Below, one piece after another: positions 44,154 through 52,300 of a DNA stretch of 64,000 nucleotides. A model generated the notes under the pieces. It was not told where the DNA came from. It saw only the letters and a program-made list of their open reading frames with translations, and did no database searches. Both the position numbers and the translations under genes were made by a program. How positions within the stretch are numbered: position 1 is the first letter of the stretch; every line of letters starts with the position of its first letter. Origin of the DNA: Bacillota bacterium (GTDB lineage Bacteria; Bacillota; Negativicutes; Sporomusales; UBA7701); assembly GCA_023415775.1 (NCBI GenBank), contig JAEZJM010000027.1, positions 1 to 64,000 of the forward strand, read 5' to 3'.

Positions 44154-44399
44154 TAACCACTTCAATGCTTGGTTGTCCAATGTTAAGTTGCCAACCAACT
44201 GCTTGAGTCGGCGGTTTTCTTCTTCAAGCTGGAGAGGCCGTTTTGCCTCGCTGACCTCTATGCCGCCGTATTTCGATTTCCAGCGGTAAAAGGTCTGTTC
44301 GCTGCTACCATACTGACGGATGATATCTGATATCTTCATGCCGATTTCGTGGGCCTTGAGAATGCGGATGATTTGCTCTTCTGAGTGCAAGTTTTTCAT
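44136..44399 (-). CDS. IS3-family transposase OrfA
   Basis: A protein of 87 residues with the HTH_Tnp_1 fold (SEEQIIRILKAHEIGMKISDIIRQYGSSEQTFYRWKSKYGG) and the leucine-rich C-terminal helix (LQLEEENRRLKQLVGNLTLDNQALK). It appears intact. The ATG at 44399 is chosen because GGAGGG is correctly spaced. The gene ends at the slippery run used for -1 frameshifting into orfB. Confidence 0.85.
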   Translation of the reverse strand: MKNLHSEEQIIRILKAHEIGMKISDIIRQYGSSEQTFYRWKSKYGGIEVSEAKRPLQLEEENRRLKQLVGNLTLDNQALKWLIEKKL

Positions 44400-44584
44400 G
44401 CCCATCCCTCCGATTAGCGTTTGATTACGCCGCTCGGACTCGCACTCCCTCTATATCAGTTTCCTGGGGCAAGGTTATTCCCGATATTCGAACTGTCACC
44501 GGAAGGGCTTGTTTTTTCCTGCTCGAATGAGCTAATCTGATATTAGGCAAAGATATTCAATGCAAATGGATGGCTGATTTTTCC

Positions 44585-44613
44585 ATGACTTTTGCCGTTG
44601 GTTATGCTATCAT
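44585..44613 (+). promoter_or_regulatory. Possible promoter of eutWV
   Basis: An extended -10 element TGCTATCAT (44605-44613) has the weak -35 ATGACT (44585-44590) at 17 bases. The rest of the gap from the IS end (44478) to eutW shows no terminator or riboswitch that I can recognise. Confidence 0.45.
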
Positions 44614-44702
44614 GAAGTTGCCGATTGTATGCGGTGCCTTGTTTTGAGAGTCTTGGCCGGGTAGGCCTATGAATGATCGCTTGCATCTTGGAGTGTTGAG
44701 AT

Positions 44703-46145
44703 ATGGCGGAATCAGTGTCGCTGTCATTGCAGCAGCTCTGTCGTGAGCATACCAGCCTCCAGGAGGAGGACATCCGCTTTCTGGAAGATTTGGCGGGGCA
44801 GTTGCCCTTTGTGGCCGAGTTGACCAATACCGATATCTTTATAGATGCTCTTACCAATAACTGTGTGGATGCAATTGTGCTGGCATGGGCGCGGCCCTGT
44901 AGCCGATCGCTTTATGGTCATAGCGTGGTCGGGGAGATAGCGTACGCAACGCGGGAACCTGCTGTTTATCAGTGTTTTTCTACCGGCGGGATGGTGCGCA
45001 ATGTTCGGGGGGTAAGCCAGGAAGGGGTACCCATCGACCAGACTGTCGTCCCCCTGCGAGGCGCATCCGGCCAACTTGTTGGCGTGTTGATTATGGAAAG
45101 AGATATCTCTGACGAGGTTCGCCAGGAAGAACGAGTGGAGTTTCTGAGTGAAACGGCGGAACGGCTAAGCAGTACTCTTATGTCGCTTTCGATGACGGGT
45201 TTTTCCTGGGAAGAGTGGCTGGGTAACGGCATTTTTGTGCTTGACCGCAAAGGCAGCATTACTTACGCAAATAAGCATGCCGCCCGACTGTACCGCCACT
45301 ATTACGAAAAAGAGCCGCTCAGCGGCGAGCTGATGTCAGACCTAAAGTTCGCATCGATGGGCGAGCTGCTGGCGGGTCTCCGCAACCCGCGGGAATACGA
45401 TTTTGGCGACAAGAGCTACCTGTTTCAGGCCCATCCTCTCGTCACCTACGGGGAGGTTAGCGGTTGTGTCGTTTCTCTGCAGGATGTCACGGAGCTGCGG
45501 CGCAAGGAAAGGCTGCTCAACGCTCAGACGGCGATTATCAGCGAAATCCATCACCGGGTAAAGAACAATCTGCAAAATGTGGTCGCATTGCTCCGTCTTC
45601 AGATGCGTCGGTCGGAATCCGAGCTTGTTCAGACGGAGTTTGAGGCGTGCATAAACCGTATTTTGTCGATCGCCCGGGTTCACGACGTTTTCGCCTACCA
45701 GAGCTGGGACTCGATCGATCTGCTCGAGCTGGCCGATTATATGCTGACAAGGCTGATCGATAACTTTGCCCTTCCCGGCCAGCAGATCAACGGCTCGGTT
45801 AAGGGGATGGCGGTCCGGGTTCCCGCCAGCCAGGCCGTGCCCATGGCCCTCGTGCTCAATGAACTGGTGACCAACAGTCTTAAGCACGGCATCAGGCTGG
45901 CCGATTACGGCGAGATAAGCATCTTTGTGGAAGAATCGGGAGGAACGGTCCATATACTGGTAGCGGACAGCGGCGAGGGCTTCGACCCTGCCGTTATGGA
46001 GAACCTGGAGGGTCATCTGGGGCTATATATCGTGAATTTGCTCATCTGCGAGCAATTGGGCGGGAAGTTGAGCCTGGAGCGTTGCGGGGGAGCGACGGTG
46101 GCAAAAGTCTCTTTTCAATTGGATGCTGCGGAGGAGACGGGATGA
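44703..46145 (+). CDS. eutW: Ethanolamine sensor histidine kinase EutW
   Basis: A protein of 480 residues, cytoplasmic. It has an N-terminal GAF-like sensing domain (about residues 10-140, with NCVDAIVLAWARP and SLYGHSVVGE), a PAS domain (about 185-265) and a HisKA_2 domain whose phospho-histidine is in EIHHRVKNNLQNVVALLRLQ, then an ATPase domain (NELVTNSLKHG, DSGEGFDP, GHLGLYIVNLL). It phosphorylates EutV when ethanolamine is present, as known from Enterococcus. The stop overlaps the eutV start (ATGA). Confidence 0.93.
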   Translation: MAESVSLSLQQLCREHTSLQEEDIRFLEDLAGQLPFVAELTNTDIFIDALTNNCVDAIVLAWARPCSRSLYGHSVVGEIAYATREPAVYQCFSTGGMVRNVRGVSQEGVPIDQTVVPLRGASGQLVGVLIMERDISDEVRQEERVEFLSETAERLSSTLMSLSMTGFSWEEWLGNGIFVLDRKGSITYANKHAARLYRHYYEKEPLSGELMSDLKFASMGELLAGLRNPREYDFGDKSYLFQAHPLVTYGEVSGCVVSLQDVTELRRKERLLNAQTAIISEIHHRVKNNLQNVVALLRLQMRRSESELVQTEFEACINRILSIARVHDVFAYQSWDSIDLLELADYMLTRLIDNFALPGQQINGSVKGMAVRVPASQAVPMALVLNELVTNSLKHGIRLADYGEISIFVEESGGTVHILVADSGEGFDPAVMENLEGHLGLYIVNLLICEQLGGKLSLERCGGATVAKVSFQLDAAEETG

Positions 46146-46714
46146 AAAAGCTGGCGATCCTGATTGCGGAAGATGAGACGCTGACCAGAAAAGATATCAA
46201 GGGCATTCTGGAGGGGGCGGGTTATACTGTCTGCGGGGAATGCAGCAACGGCCTCAAGGCGATGGAGTTGGCCAAGACCATTAAACCCGATATGGCGATT
46301 CTCGACATCAAAATGCCCGGCATGGACGGTATCGAGGTCGCGAGGGTTTTTCACGGGCTCAATATTCCCGTCGTTCTAGTGACGGCCTACAGCCAGGCTA
46401 GCCTGATAACCAGGGCGGAGAATGTCTATGTCTGCGGCTATCTGGTCAAACCGGTTTCCGAACAGAACTTGCTCGCGACGGTGCGTATCGCCTACGCCCG
46501 CTGGCAGGACGCCCAGCGGCTCAGTCAGGAGCTGCTCGATACCAAGGACGAATTGCAGCTCCAGAAGTACGTATCTAGAGCTAAGTCGATAATTATGGAT
46601 CGTGAGCAGCTTTCCGCCCAGGAAGCGCACCGGAGGCTGACCAGTGAGGCTATGCAGCGGCGGCTGCCGTTGGCGGAGATTGCCAAGGAGATAATCGGCG
46701 CTACCCCTAAGTGA
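46142..46714 (+). CDS. eutV: ANTAR-domain response regulator EutV
   Basis: A protein of 190 residues. The ATG at 46142 overlaps the eutW stop. The receiver domain carries the acidic pocket AEDE, phospho-acceptor Asp55 in AILDIKMPGMDG and the Lys in YLVKPVSEQ. The C-terminal ANTAR domain (about residues 130-185, KSIIMDREQLSAQEAHRRLTSEAM) binds RNA hairpins and prevents intrinsic termination. Two matching leaders lie downstream, before cobT and before the permease. Confidence 0.94.
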   Translation: MKKLAILIAEDETLTRKDIKGILEGAGYTVCGECSNGLKAMELAKTIKPDMAILDIKMPGMDGIEVARVFHGLNIPVVLVTAYSQASLITRAENVYVCGYLVKPVSEQNLLATVRIAYARWQDAQRLSQELLDTKDELQLQKYVSRAKSIIMDREQLSAQEAHRRLTSEAMQRRLPLAEIAKEIIGATPK

Positions 46715-46728
46715 AGCGGTTCACTTCG

Positions 46729-46875
46729 CTTCCGGTACAGTGCCTGAAGATTTTGCGGATTATGGAAGGATTTTGGGGTTGAAGAGAGAACTCAATAAAG
46801 TATGGAGAATGGAATATTGAGCGACAGGGCTCTCTGCGGCTGTTATCGTTAACGGCCATGGAGGGTTTTTTATTT
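46729..46875 (+). promoter_or_regulatory. EutV-type antitermination leader before cobT
   Basis: A short stem GAGC/GCTC with the hexaloop GACAGG (46819-46832) shares its 3' arm with the 5' arm of a long terminator stem (46830-46845 with 46850-46865, 16 positions, one mismatch) followed by TTTTTTATTT. AGCGACAGGGCTC differs by two loop bases from the published EutV target AGCAACGRRGCTC. A possible partner hairpin with loop ACAGT lies at 46729-46749. Binding of EutV should release transcription into cobT-eutS-eutP. Confidence 0.8.
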
Positions 46876-46911
46876 ACCCAATTCGCTCTGCGCAAACGAG
46901 GGGGAGCTAAC

Positions 46912-48090
46912 TTGGATTACATCGCAGCGATAACCGGACGGATTGAGCCGCTCGACGAAGGAGCGATGCGGGCGGTTCAGCAGAGACTGGACGATTTGAC
47001 AAAACCGGTGGGCAGCCTGGCGGTGCTGGAGACAATGGCCAGGCAGTTGGCGGGGATCAGGCGGACTGCGCGGCCGACTTTGCCACAGAAAGCCATCGTG
47101 CTTATGGCGGCCGACCACGGCGTGGCCGCGGAAGGGGTAAGCGCTTTTCCGCCCGAGGTAACAGAGCAGATGGTTTACAATTTCGTGCGGGGCGGGGCGG
47201 GGATCAATGTGCTGGCCCGGCACGCCGGCGCCCGACTGGTGCTGGTGGATGTGGGCGTTAAGGCCGAATTGGCTCAGAACCCGGAAATTATCAGCCGCAA
47301 GGTCCGCAGGGGAACGGCGAATATGCGCGTCGAGCCGGCGATGACCAGGGACGAGGCGCTGGCGGCTATGCGGGTCGGTATCGAAACGGCGACCGCGCTC
47401 GCCGAAGAAGGTATTACGGCGATTGCCCTCGGCGAAATGGGTATTGGCAACACGACGGCCAGTTCGGCTATTACCAGCGTGCTGACGGGAAAGCCGGCGG
47501 CATGGGTGGTCGGACGGGGAACGGGCATTGCTTCGGAACTTTTGACTCACAAGATAATGGTCGTCGAGGAGGCAATCGCTCGGCATAAGCCTGACCCGCG
47601 GGATGTCGTCGATGTGCTTGCTAAGGTAGGCGGTCTGGAAATAGCCGCCCTGGCCGGGGCGGTGATCGGGGCGGCCGCCCGCAGGATGGTTGTCATGCTT
47701 GACGGCTTCATCGCTTCAGCCGCCGTCCTCGCGGCCTACCGGCACTGCGAGGCGGTACGGCCGTATCTTATGGCTTCGCACCTGTCGGAAGAGCCGGGGC
47801 ATGCCGCCATTCTCGAGGAATTGGGTCTTCAGCCCTGCCTGCGGCTCAACATGCGGCTGGGTGAGGGGACGGGCGCGGCCATCGGACTGACGGTGCTTGA
47901 CGCGGCAGTCAAGATCCTCAATGAAATGGCGACTTTCGACGAGGCGCAGGTGGCTAAAGGCGAGGGTGCGCCGGAAAGGCAGGTGATTGACGATGGCAGC
48001 GGAAAAGCAGCGGGTGATTCAGGAGTATGTACCAGGCAAACAGGTAACGATGGCCCATGTGATTCCAAATCCGCAGGGCGAACTGCATGA
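46912..48090 (+). CDS. cobT: Nicotinate-nucleotide-dimethylbenzimidazole phosphoribosyltransferase
   Basis: A protein of 392 residues that activates the lower-ligand base for cobalamin, the cofactor of EutBC. The TTG at 46912 is chosen because an earlier ATG lies inside the terminator stem and GAGGGGGAG precedes the TTG. It has the CobT features KPVGSLAVLE near residue 27, AADHGVAAEGVSAFP and GEMGIGNTTASSAI. The catalytic glutamate lies in the conserved LGEGTGAAI. Homologues end soon after ATFDEA; here the frame runs about 40 residues further, across the start of eutS, probably because the stop was lost. Confidence 0.93.
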   Translation: MDYIAAITGRIEPLDEGAMRAVQQRLDDLTKPVGSLAVLETMARQLAGIRRTARPTLPQKAIVLMAADHGVAAEGVSAFPPEVTEQMVYNFVRGGAGINVLARHAGARLVLVDVGVKAELAQNPEIISRKVRRGTANMRVEPAMTRDEALAAMRVGIETATALAEEGITAIALGEMGIGNTTASSAITSVLTGKPAAWVVGRGTGIASELLTHKIMVVEEAIARHKPDPRDVVDVLAKVGGLEIAALAGAVIGAAARRMVVMLDGFIASAAVLAAYRHCEAVRPYLMASHLSEEPGHAAILEELGLQPCLRLNMRLGEGTGAAIGLTVLDAAVKILNEMATFDEAQVAKGEGAPERQVIDDGSGKAAGDSGVCTRQTGNDGPCDSKSAGRTA

Positions 48091-48334
48091 ACGCCTGGGG
48101 GTGGCGACAAAGGGCGCGATCGGTATCATGACCATCACTCCCAGCGAAGCTGCTATCATCGCCGCCGACTCGGCATCTAAAGCGGGTAATGTCGAAATCG
48201 GCTTCGTCGACCGCTTCACCGGTTCGCTGGTGATAACCGGGGAGGTTGCGGACGTAGAGGTGGCTATCCGGGCGGCTGTCAATACGCTTGTGACAGTGCT
48301 CGGCTTTTCGGCCGCCGAGGTGACCCGCAGTTGA
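47993..48334 (+). CDS. eutS: Ethanolamine microcompartment shell protein EutS
   Basis: A protein of 113 residues. The N-terminus RVIQEYVPGKQVTMAHVIPNP and GAIGIMTITPSEAAIIAADSASKAG are characteristic of EutS, the circularly permuted, bent BMC hexamer thought to form shell edges. ATG 47993 follows AAAGGCAGGTG. It starts 98 bases before the end of the cobT frame and overlaps eutP by four bases. Confidence 0.95.
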   Translation: MAAEKQRVIQEYVPGKQVTMAHVIPNPQGELHERLGVATKGAIGIMTITPSEAAIIAADSASKAGNVEIGFVDRFTGSLVITGEVADVEVAIRAAVNTLVTVLGFSAAEVTRS

Positions 48335-48774
48335 GCCCCCGGATATTGTTGATCGGCGGCGTGGGCGCCGGGAAAACATCGCTGAAGCAGCGACTGCTGA
48401 GCGAAACGCTGGTCTATCGGAAAACCCAGGTGCTGGAGTTTTCAAGCCTGTTCGTCGACTGCCCGGGGGAGTACGTCGAAATGCCGCGCTATTACCATGT
48501 GCTCGTCGATGCCGGTCACCGGGTGTCGGAAATCTGGGCGCTCCAGGATGCCACCCGCAGCCGTGCGTTCTTCCCGCCCAACTTTGCCAAGGCTTTCACA
48601 AGGCCGGTAATCGGCGTCGTAACCAAGATCGACCACGACAAGGCGAATGCTGAGATGGCGGCGGAATATCTCCGCCTCGCCGGGTTCGCCGACAGGCTGT
48701 GCTTCGTGTCCGCCCTAACGGGCGAAGGGGTGGATGTCCTGGCCGAGCGCCTGACAGCGCGGAACGGCTGCTGA
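48331..48774 (+). CDS. eutP: Ethanolamine utilisation protein EutP (P-loop)
   Basis: A protein of 147 residues with a TTG start overlapping the eutS stop. It has the P-loop GGVGAGKTSLKQ near residue 9, the DCPGEYVEMPRYY stretch typical of EutP/PduV and the guanine-type motif VTKIDHDKANAE. Salmonella EutP has been reported to act as an acetate kinase; a GTPase role is also discussed. It ends the first transcription unit of the eut locus. Confidence 0.93.
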   Translation: MSPRILLIGGVGAGKTSLKQRLLSETLVYRKTQVLEFSSLFVDCPGEYVEMPRYYHVLVDAGHRVSEIWALQDATRSRAFFPPNFAKAFTRPVIGVVTKIDHDKANAEMAAEYLRLAGFADRLCFVSALTGEGVDVLAERLTARNGC

Positions 48775-48805
48775 GCGAATCATGGCCGCATTTTTTCATA
48801 TTTGT

Positions 48806-48946
48806 TCCTCGGCAGGAGGATTTTTCCTCAGGAAGGCGAAAAGAACTATAAAGTATGTCGATTTATACGACAACGGAATACCGGGCAAAAGGGCCCTCTC
48901 GTAAATGCCGGCAATGCCGGTATTTGTCGGGGGGGTATTTATTTTT
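48806..48946 (+). promoter_or_regulatory. EutV-type antitermination leader before the permease
   Basis: The same plan as before cobT: a short stem GGGC/GCCC with the hexaloop AAAAGG (48883-48896) overlaps, by its 3' arm, a long terminator stem (48894-48912 with 48916-48934; one C-C mismatch, several G-U pairs, loop AAT) followed by TATTTATTTTT. A small stem CCTC/GAGG with loop GGCAG lies at 48806-48820. The rest of the 276-base gap up to 49050 holds only the ribosome site TAGGAGGAG. Confidence 0.7.
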
Positions 48947-49050
48947 CGCGCCGCAGGCTGACTGTGCACGGAATCTGGATTGGCGGCATGCGGCGTATTG
49001 CAGAGAGGTAGATAGGGCAAAGCTCGAAAAAGCATTAGGAGGAGTGTTTA

Positions 49051-50436
49051 ATGAGTAATCCGGAAATCACGAAATGCGGAACAGACCAGACCGTGGGGAC
49101 CAACGACCCCCCGCATCTTACCCGGTGCCTGCGCCCGATTCATCTGTGGGCTTTGGCAGTAGGTCTGGTAATATCTGGTAATTACTTCGGCTGGAGCTAC
49201 GGTTTTGGCGCCGGCGGCCCTATCGGCCTGGCAATCGCCCTCATCCCTGTAACAATTTTCTACATAACCTTCATCCTGTCTTACTCGGAGCTGGCCACCG
49301 CCATCCCCCACGCCGGCGGACCGTCCGCCTACTCCCGGCGGGCGCTCGGCAAATTCTGGGGCTATATGAACGGCGTGAGCTGCCTGATCGAGTTTGTATT
49401 CGCACCGCCGGCCATCGCTCTCGCCGTCGGCGGCTACATCCACAACATCATCCCGTCAATCCCCGCTATGGGGGCCACCGTCGTAGCGTTCCTGTTCTTC
49501 ATCCTCGTCAACTACTGGGGCATTAAAACATCGGCCACCTTTGAGCTTATCGTGACTGTCGTGGCCCTGATCGGTCTGGTGATCTACTGGGCGCTGGCCC
49601 TGCCCCACTTTGACATGGCCAAAGTCATGCAGGAGCCGATCCTGCCAAACGGCTACAGCGGCATTATGGCGGCCGTGCCGTTCGCGATCTGGTTCTACTT
49701 GGCCATCGAGGGTGGTGCGATGGCGGCCGAGGAAATGGTCAACCCGCAGAAAGACATCTCCACCGGTTTTCTGAGCGGTATGGGCACTCTGCTGGTAATG
49801 GCATTCCTGACCCTCTTCCTGACCGCCGGTATCGCCGACTACAACCTCGTCAAAGAAGTCGACTTCCCGCTGCCGAGGGCGCTCAGCGAAGTGTACGGCG
49901 AGGGATCGTGGGGCGTGTTGCTCATCAACTCCATCGGTCTGTTCGGCCTCATCGCCTCGCTGCACGGCATCATCGTCGGCTATTCCCGCCAGACCTACGC
50001 CATGGCCCGGACCGGCTATCTGCCCAAATTCCTGGCGTACGTCCATCCCAAGCATCATACCCCGGTATGGGCGCTGCTGCTGCCCGGCCTCGTCGGTCTC
50101 GGGGCCGCCATGACCGGTCTTACCGACACTGTTATCATCATCTCGGTTTACGGTTCGGTATTCATGTATCTCCTCAGCCTGGTCAGCCTCTTCGTCCTGC
50201 GGGCTAAAGAGCCGGGTCTGAAACGGCCCTTCAAAGTCACCTATCCGATCATACCGGCCATCAGTTTCGTCATGGCCCTGTTCTGCCTGGGCAGCATGCT
50301 CAACACTTCGATGGAGCAGCTTAAGTGGGTGGCTCTCGTCTACGGCGTCGCCATCGCCTACTACTTTATCTGGGGCAACAAGAATATCCGCCCGTTCGAG
50401 GAAGAATTCGGCGTCCTGGACGAGCTGGACAAGTAA
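49051..50436 (+). CDS. eat: Ethanolamine permease, APC family
   Basis: A protein of 461 residues with about twelve membrane segments. It belongs to the amino acid-polyamine-organocation family; GNYFGWSYGFGAGGPIGLAIA and YLAIEGGAMAAEEMVNPQKD match ethanolamine permeases of the Eat type. It replaces EutH, which I do not see in the window. It starts the second eut transcription unit, under the leader at 48806-48946. Confidence 0.92.
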   Translation: MSNPEITKCGTDQTVGTNDPPHLTRCLRPIHLWALAVGLVISGNYFGWSYGFGAGGPIGLAIALIPVTIFYITFILSYSELATAIPHAGGPSAYSRRALGKFWGYMNGVSCLIEFVFAPPAIALAVGGYIHNIIPSIPAMGATVVAFLFFILVNYWGIKTSATFELIVTVVALIGLVIYWALALPHFDMAKVMQEPILPNGYSGIMAAVPFAIWFYLAIEGGAMAAEEMVNPQKDISTGFLSGMGTLLVMAFLTLFLTAGIADYNLVKEVDFPLPRALSEVYGEGSWGVLLINSIGLFGLIASLHGIIVGYSRQTYAMARTGYLPKFLAYVHPKHHTPVWALLLPGLVGLGAAMTGLTDTVIIISVYGSVFMYLLSLVSLFVLRAKEPGLKRPFKVTYPIIPAISFVMALFCLGSMLNTSMEQLKWVALVYGVAIAYYFIWGNKNIRPFEEEFGVLDELDK

Positions 50437-50478
50437 CAAAAATAGGTCACGAATGAGAACCTGGAAGGAGAGACCAGC

Positions 50479-50811
50479 ATGTCTGAAAGAGATGGGTTGA
50501 TCGCATTAGGAATGGTCGAAACCAAAGGGGTGGTCGGCGCTATCGAAGCAGCCGACGCGATGGTCAAAGCGGCCAACGTAACCCTGATCGGCAAAGTTAA
50601 GGTGGGAGGAGCGCTTGTCACCGTCATGGTCCGCGGCGACGTCGGCGCGGTCAAGGCGTCGGTCGACGCAGGCGCCGCGGCGGCATCGCGGGTCGGCGAG
50701 CTCATGAGCTGCCACGTTATTCCCCGTCCCCATTCCGACCTTGAGGCCATCCTGCCCGCGCTGAAAGCCGAAAAACCCGCTAAAGCCAAGACTGCCGAAG
50801 CGACCAAGTAA
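50479..50811 (+). CDS. eutM: BMC-H shell protein (EutM-like), first copy
   Basis: A protein of 110 residues, a single BMC domain that forms flat hexamers of the shell. LIALGMVETKGVVGAIEAADAMVKAANV and VMVRGDVGAVKASVDAG are the family pattern, ending VIPRPHSDLEAILP plus a Lys/Ala tail. A second BMC-H lies at 56803. Three bases separate it from eutA. Confidence 0.94.
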   Translation: MSERDGLIALGMVETKGVVGAIEAADAMVKAANVTLIGKVKVGGALVTVMVRGDVGAVKASVDAGAAAASRVGELMSCHVIPRPHSDLEAILPALKAEKPAKAKTAEATK

Positions 50812-50813
50812 TC

Positions 50814-52238
50814 ATGGGGAAGGAACTGACGCTGGTCAGCGTGGGGATAGACATCGGCACGACAACCACCCAGGTGGTGCTGTCGCGGCTGACGCTGGTC
50901 AATGTCATGCCCGGCTCGCAGGTGCCGCGGATCGAGATCGTGAACAAGAGCGTTCTCTTTCTCGGCGAGGTGCACTTCACGCCGCTGCTTGACCGCAGCC
51001 GCGTCGACGGCGACGCCCTGCGCCGCATCGTCGCCCGCGAATACCAGGCCGCCGGCATCAATCCGGCCGATATCGACACCGGGGCGATAATTATCACCGG
51101 CGAGGCGGCCAAGAAGGAAAACGCCGCCGACATCGTCCACGCGCTGGCCGAGTATGCAGGCGATTTCGTGGTGGCGACGGCGGGCCCCGATCTGGAGAGC
51201 CTGATAGCCGGAAAGGGCTCGGGCGCCGAAGAACTATCGAAACGGACGCATTCCCGTATCGCTAATGTGGATATCGGCGGCGGCACGGCGAATATCGCCT
51301 TCTTTGACCGGGGGCGTTGCATTGGTACGGCCTGTGTCAATGTCGGCGGACGGTTGTTCGAAGTTGATCCCCTGTCCCGCCGCCTGACCTATATCGCTCC
51401 ACCGGCCCAGAAGGTGGCGGACGCGCTAGGGAGGCGGGAGGGCAAGCCGCTCTTTCCGGCGGCGTCGGCCGAGGAGGAATTGCGGCGGATACGTCAGTGT
51501 CTCCGCTATATGGTGGGCTGTGTTGACAAGGTGCTGTTCAACGAACAGCTGGATAAAGAAGAAGAACAGTTGGTGATGAGCCGCGATCTGCCGGATATGA
51601 AACTCGACGGCATCGTCTTCTCCGGCGGCGTGGCCCGCTATATCTACCAGCCAGGTCAGCGCGAATGGTGGGTGCACGGCGATGTCGGCCCGCTGCTGGC
51701 AGAGGAATTCGTCGCCGGGCGGGCTTATCGGACGCTGAAAGTGGTGCAGGGCAAGGAAACGCTCCATGCAACCGTAATCGGCGCCGGCGCCCATACCGTC
51801 AATGTTTCCGGCTCCACCGTGACGGTGAGCCAACAGTCCCTGCCGCTGCGCAATTTGCCGGCCGTCTATCCCGACCTGCGGCCGGACGGCACCTTTACCT
51901 GGCTGCAGGCAGTCCGTAACTTCACCGATTCTCTCTACCGGACGGTGGCGCTGATCGTGCCGCCCCTGATGGATACCGATTTTACCACGATAACCGCCTT
52001 GGCGGCCAGCCTGGCGAATGAACTCAAAGAGATCAAAGGCACGCCCAAAGTGGTCGTCGCTCAGCAGGATATCGCCAAGGTGCTGGGACAGTGCCTCAAA
52101 AGGCAGCTGGCGGACGAAGAACTGGTATGCCTGGACGGGGTTCAGCTCCGGGCCGGCGATTTCCTCGATATCGCCAAGCCGCTTCCCCACGAGGAGGCGG
52201 TACCGGTGATCGTGAAAACACTGGTGTTTGCGCGTTAG
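50814..52238 (+). CDS. eutA: Ethanolamine ammonia-lyase reactivating factor EutA
   Basis: A protein of 474 residues of the actin/Hsp70-like ATPase superfamily. The phosphate 1 loop VGIDIGTTTTQVVLSRL is at the N-terminus, NVDIGGGTANIAFF near residue 148 and the adenosine loop with VFSGGVARYIY near residue 266. It releases damaged cobalamin from EutBC. The order eutA-eutB-eutC is canonical. Confidence 0.96.
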   Translation: MGKELTLVSVGIDIGTTTTQVVLSRLTLVNVMPGSQVPRIEIVNKSVLFLGEVHFTPLLDRSRVDGDALRRIVAREYQAAGINPADIDTGAIIITGEAAKKENAADIVHALAEYAGDFVVATAGPDLESLIAGKGSGAEELSKRTHSRIANVDIGGGTANIAFFDRGRCIGTACVNVGGRLFEVDPLSRRLTYIAPPAQKVADALGRREGKPLFPAASAEEELRRIRQCLRYMVGCVDKVLFNEQLDKEEEQLVMSRDLPDMKLDGIVFSGGVARYIYQPGQREWWVHGDVGPLLAEEFVAGRAYRTLKVVQGKETLHATVIGAGAHTVNVSGSTVTVSQQSLPLRNLPAVYPDLRPDGTFTWLQAVRNFTDSLYRTVALIVPPLMDTDFTTITALAASLANELKEIKGTPKVVVAQQDIAKVLGQCLKRQLADEELVCLDGVQLRAGDFLDIAKPLPHEEAVPVIVKTLVFAR

Positions 52239-52300
52239 CGCAAGTTGACCGCAAATGGCATGCACTGCCCGACACGGCAGAGCGAAGGGTTGTGAAACAC

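Larger units (their letters stand above)
43404..44477 (-). mobile_element. Decayed IS3-family insertion sequence
   Basis: Imperfect ends TGACCTGCCCCCC (43404) and the reverse complement of GGGGCAAGGTTA (to 44477) enclose remnants of orfA and orfB read from the minus strand. The length of about 1.07 kb is shorter than intact IS3 members (1.2-1.5 kb). The central part of orfB is deleted and frameshifted, so the element cannot move by itself. The 225 bases between glmS and its left end hold only the repeats and terminator described. Confidence 0.8.

Noticed and set aside
46715..49050. Cobalamin riboswitch controlling the eut genes
   Set aside because: I looked for the B12 box (GCCACTG and its usual neighbours) in both leaders and found none; antitermination explains the structures better.
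52091..52300. Upstream extension of the eutB frame
   Set aside because: It overlaps the end of eutA in another frame, and EutB proteins start at the VKLKTRLFG position (52301).
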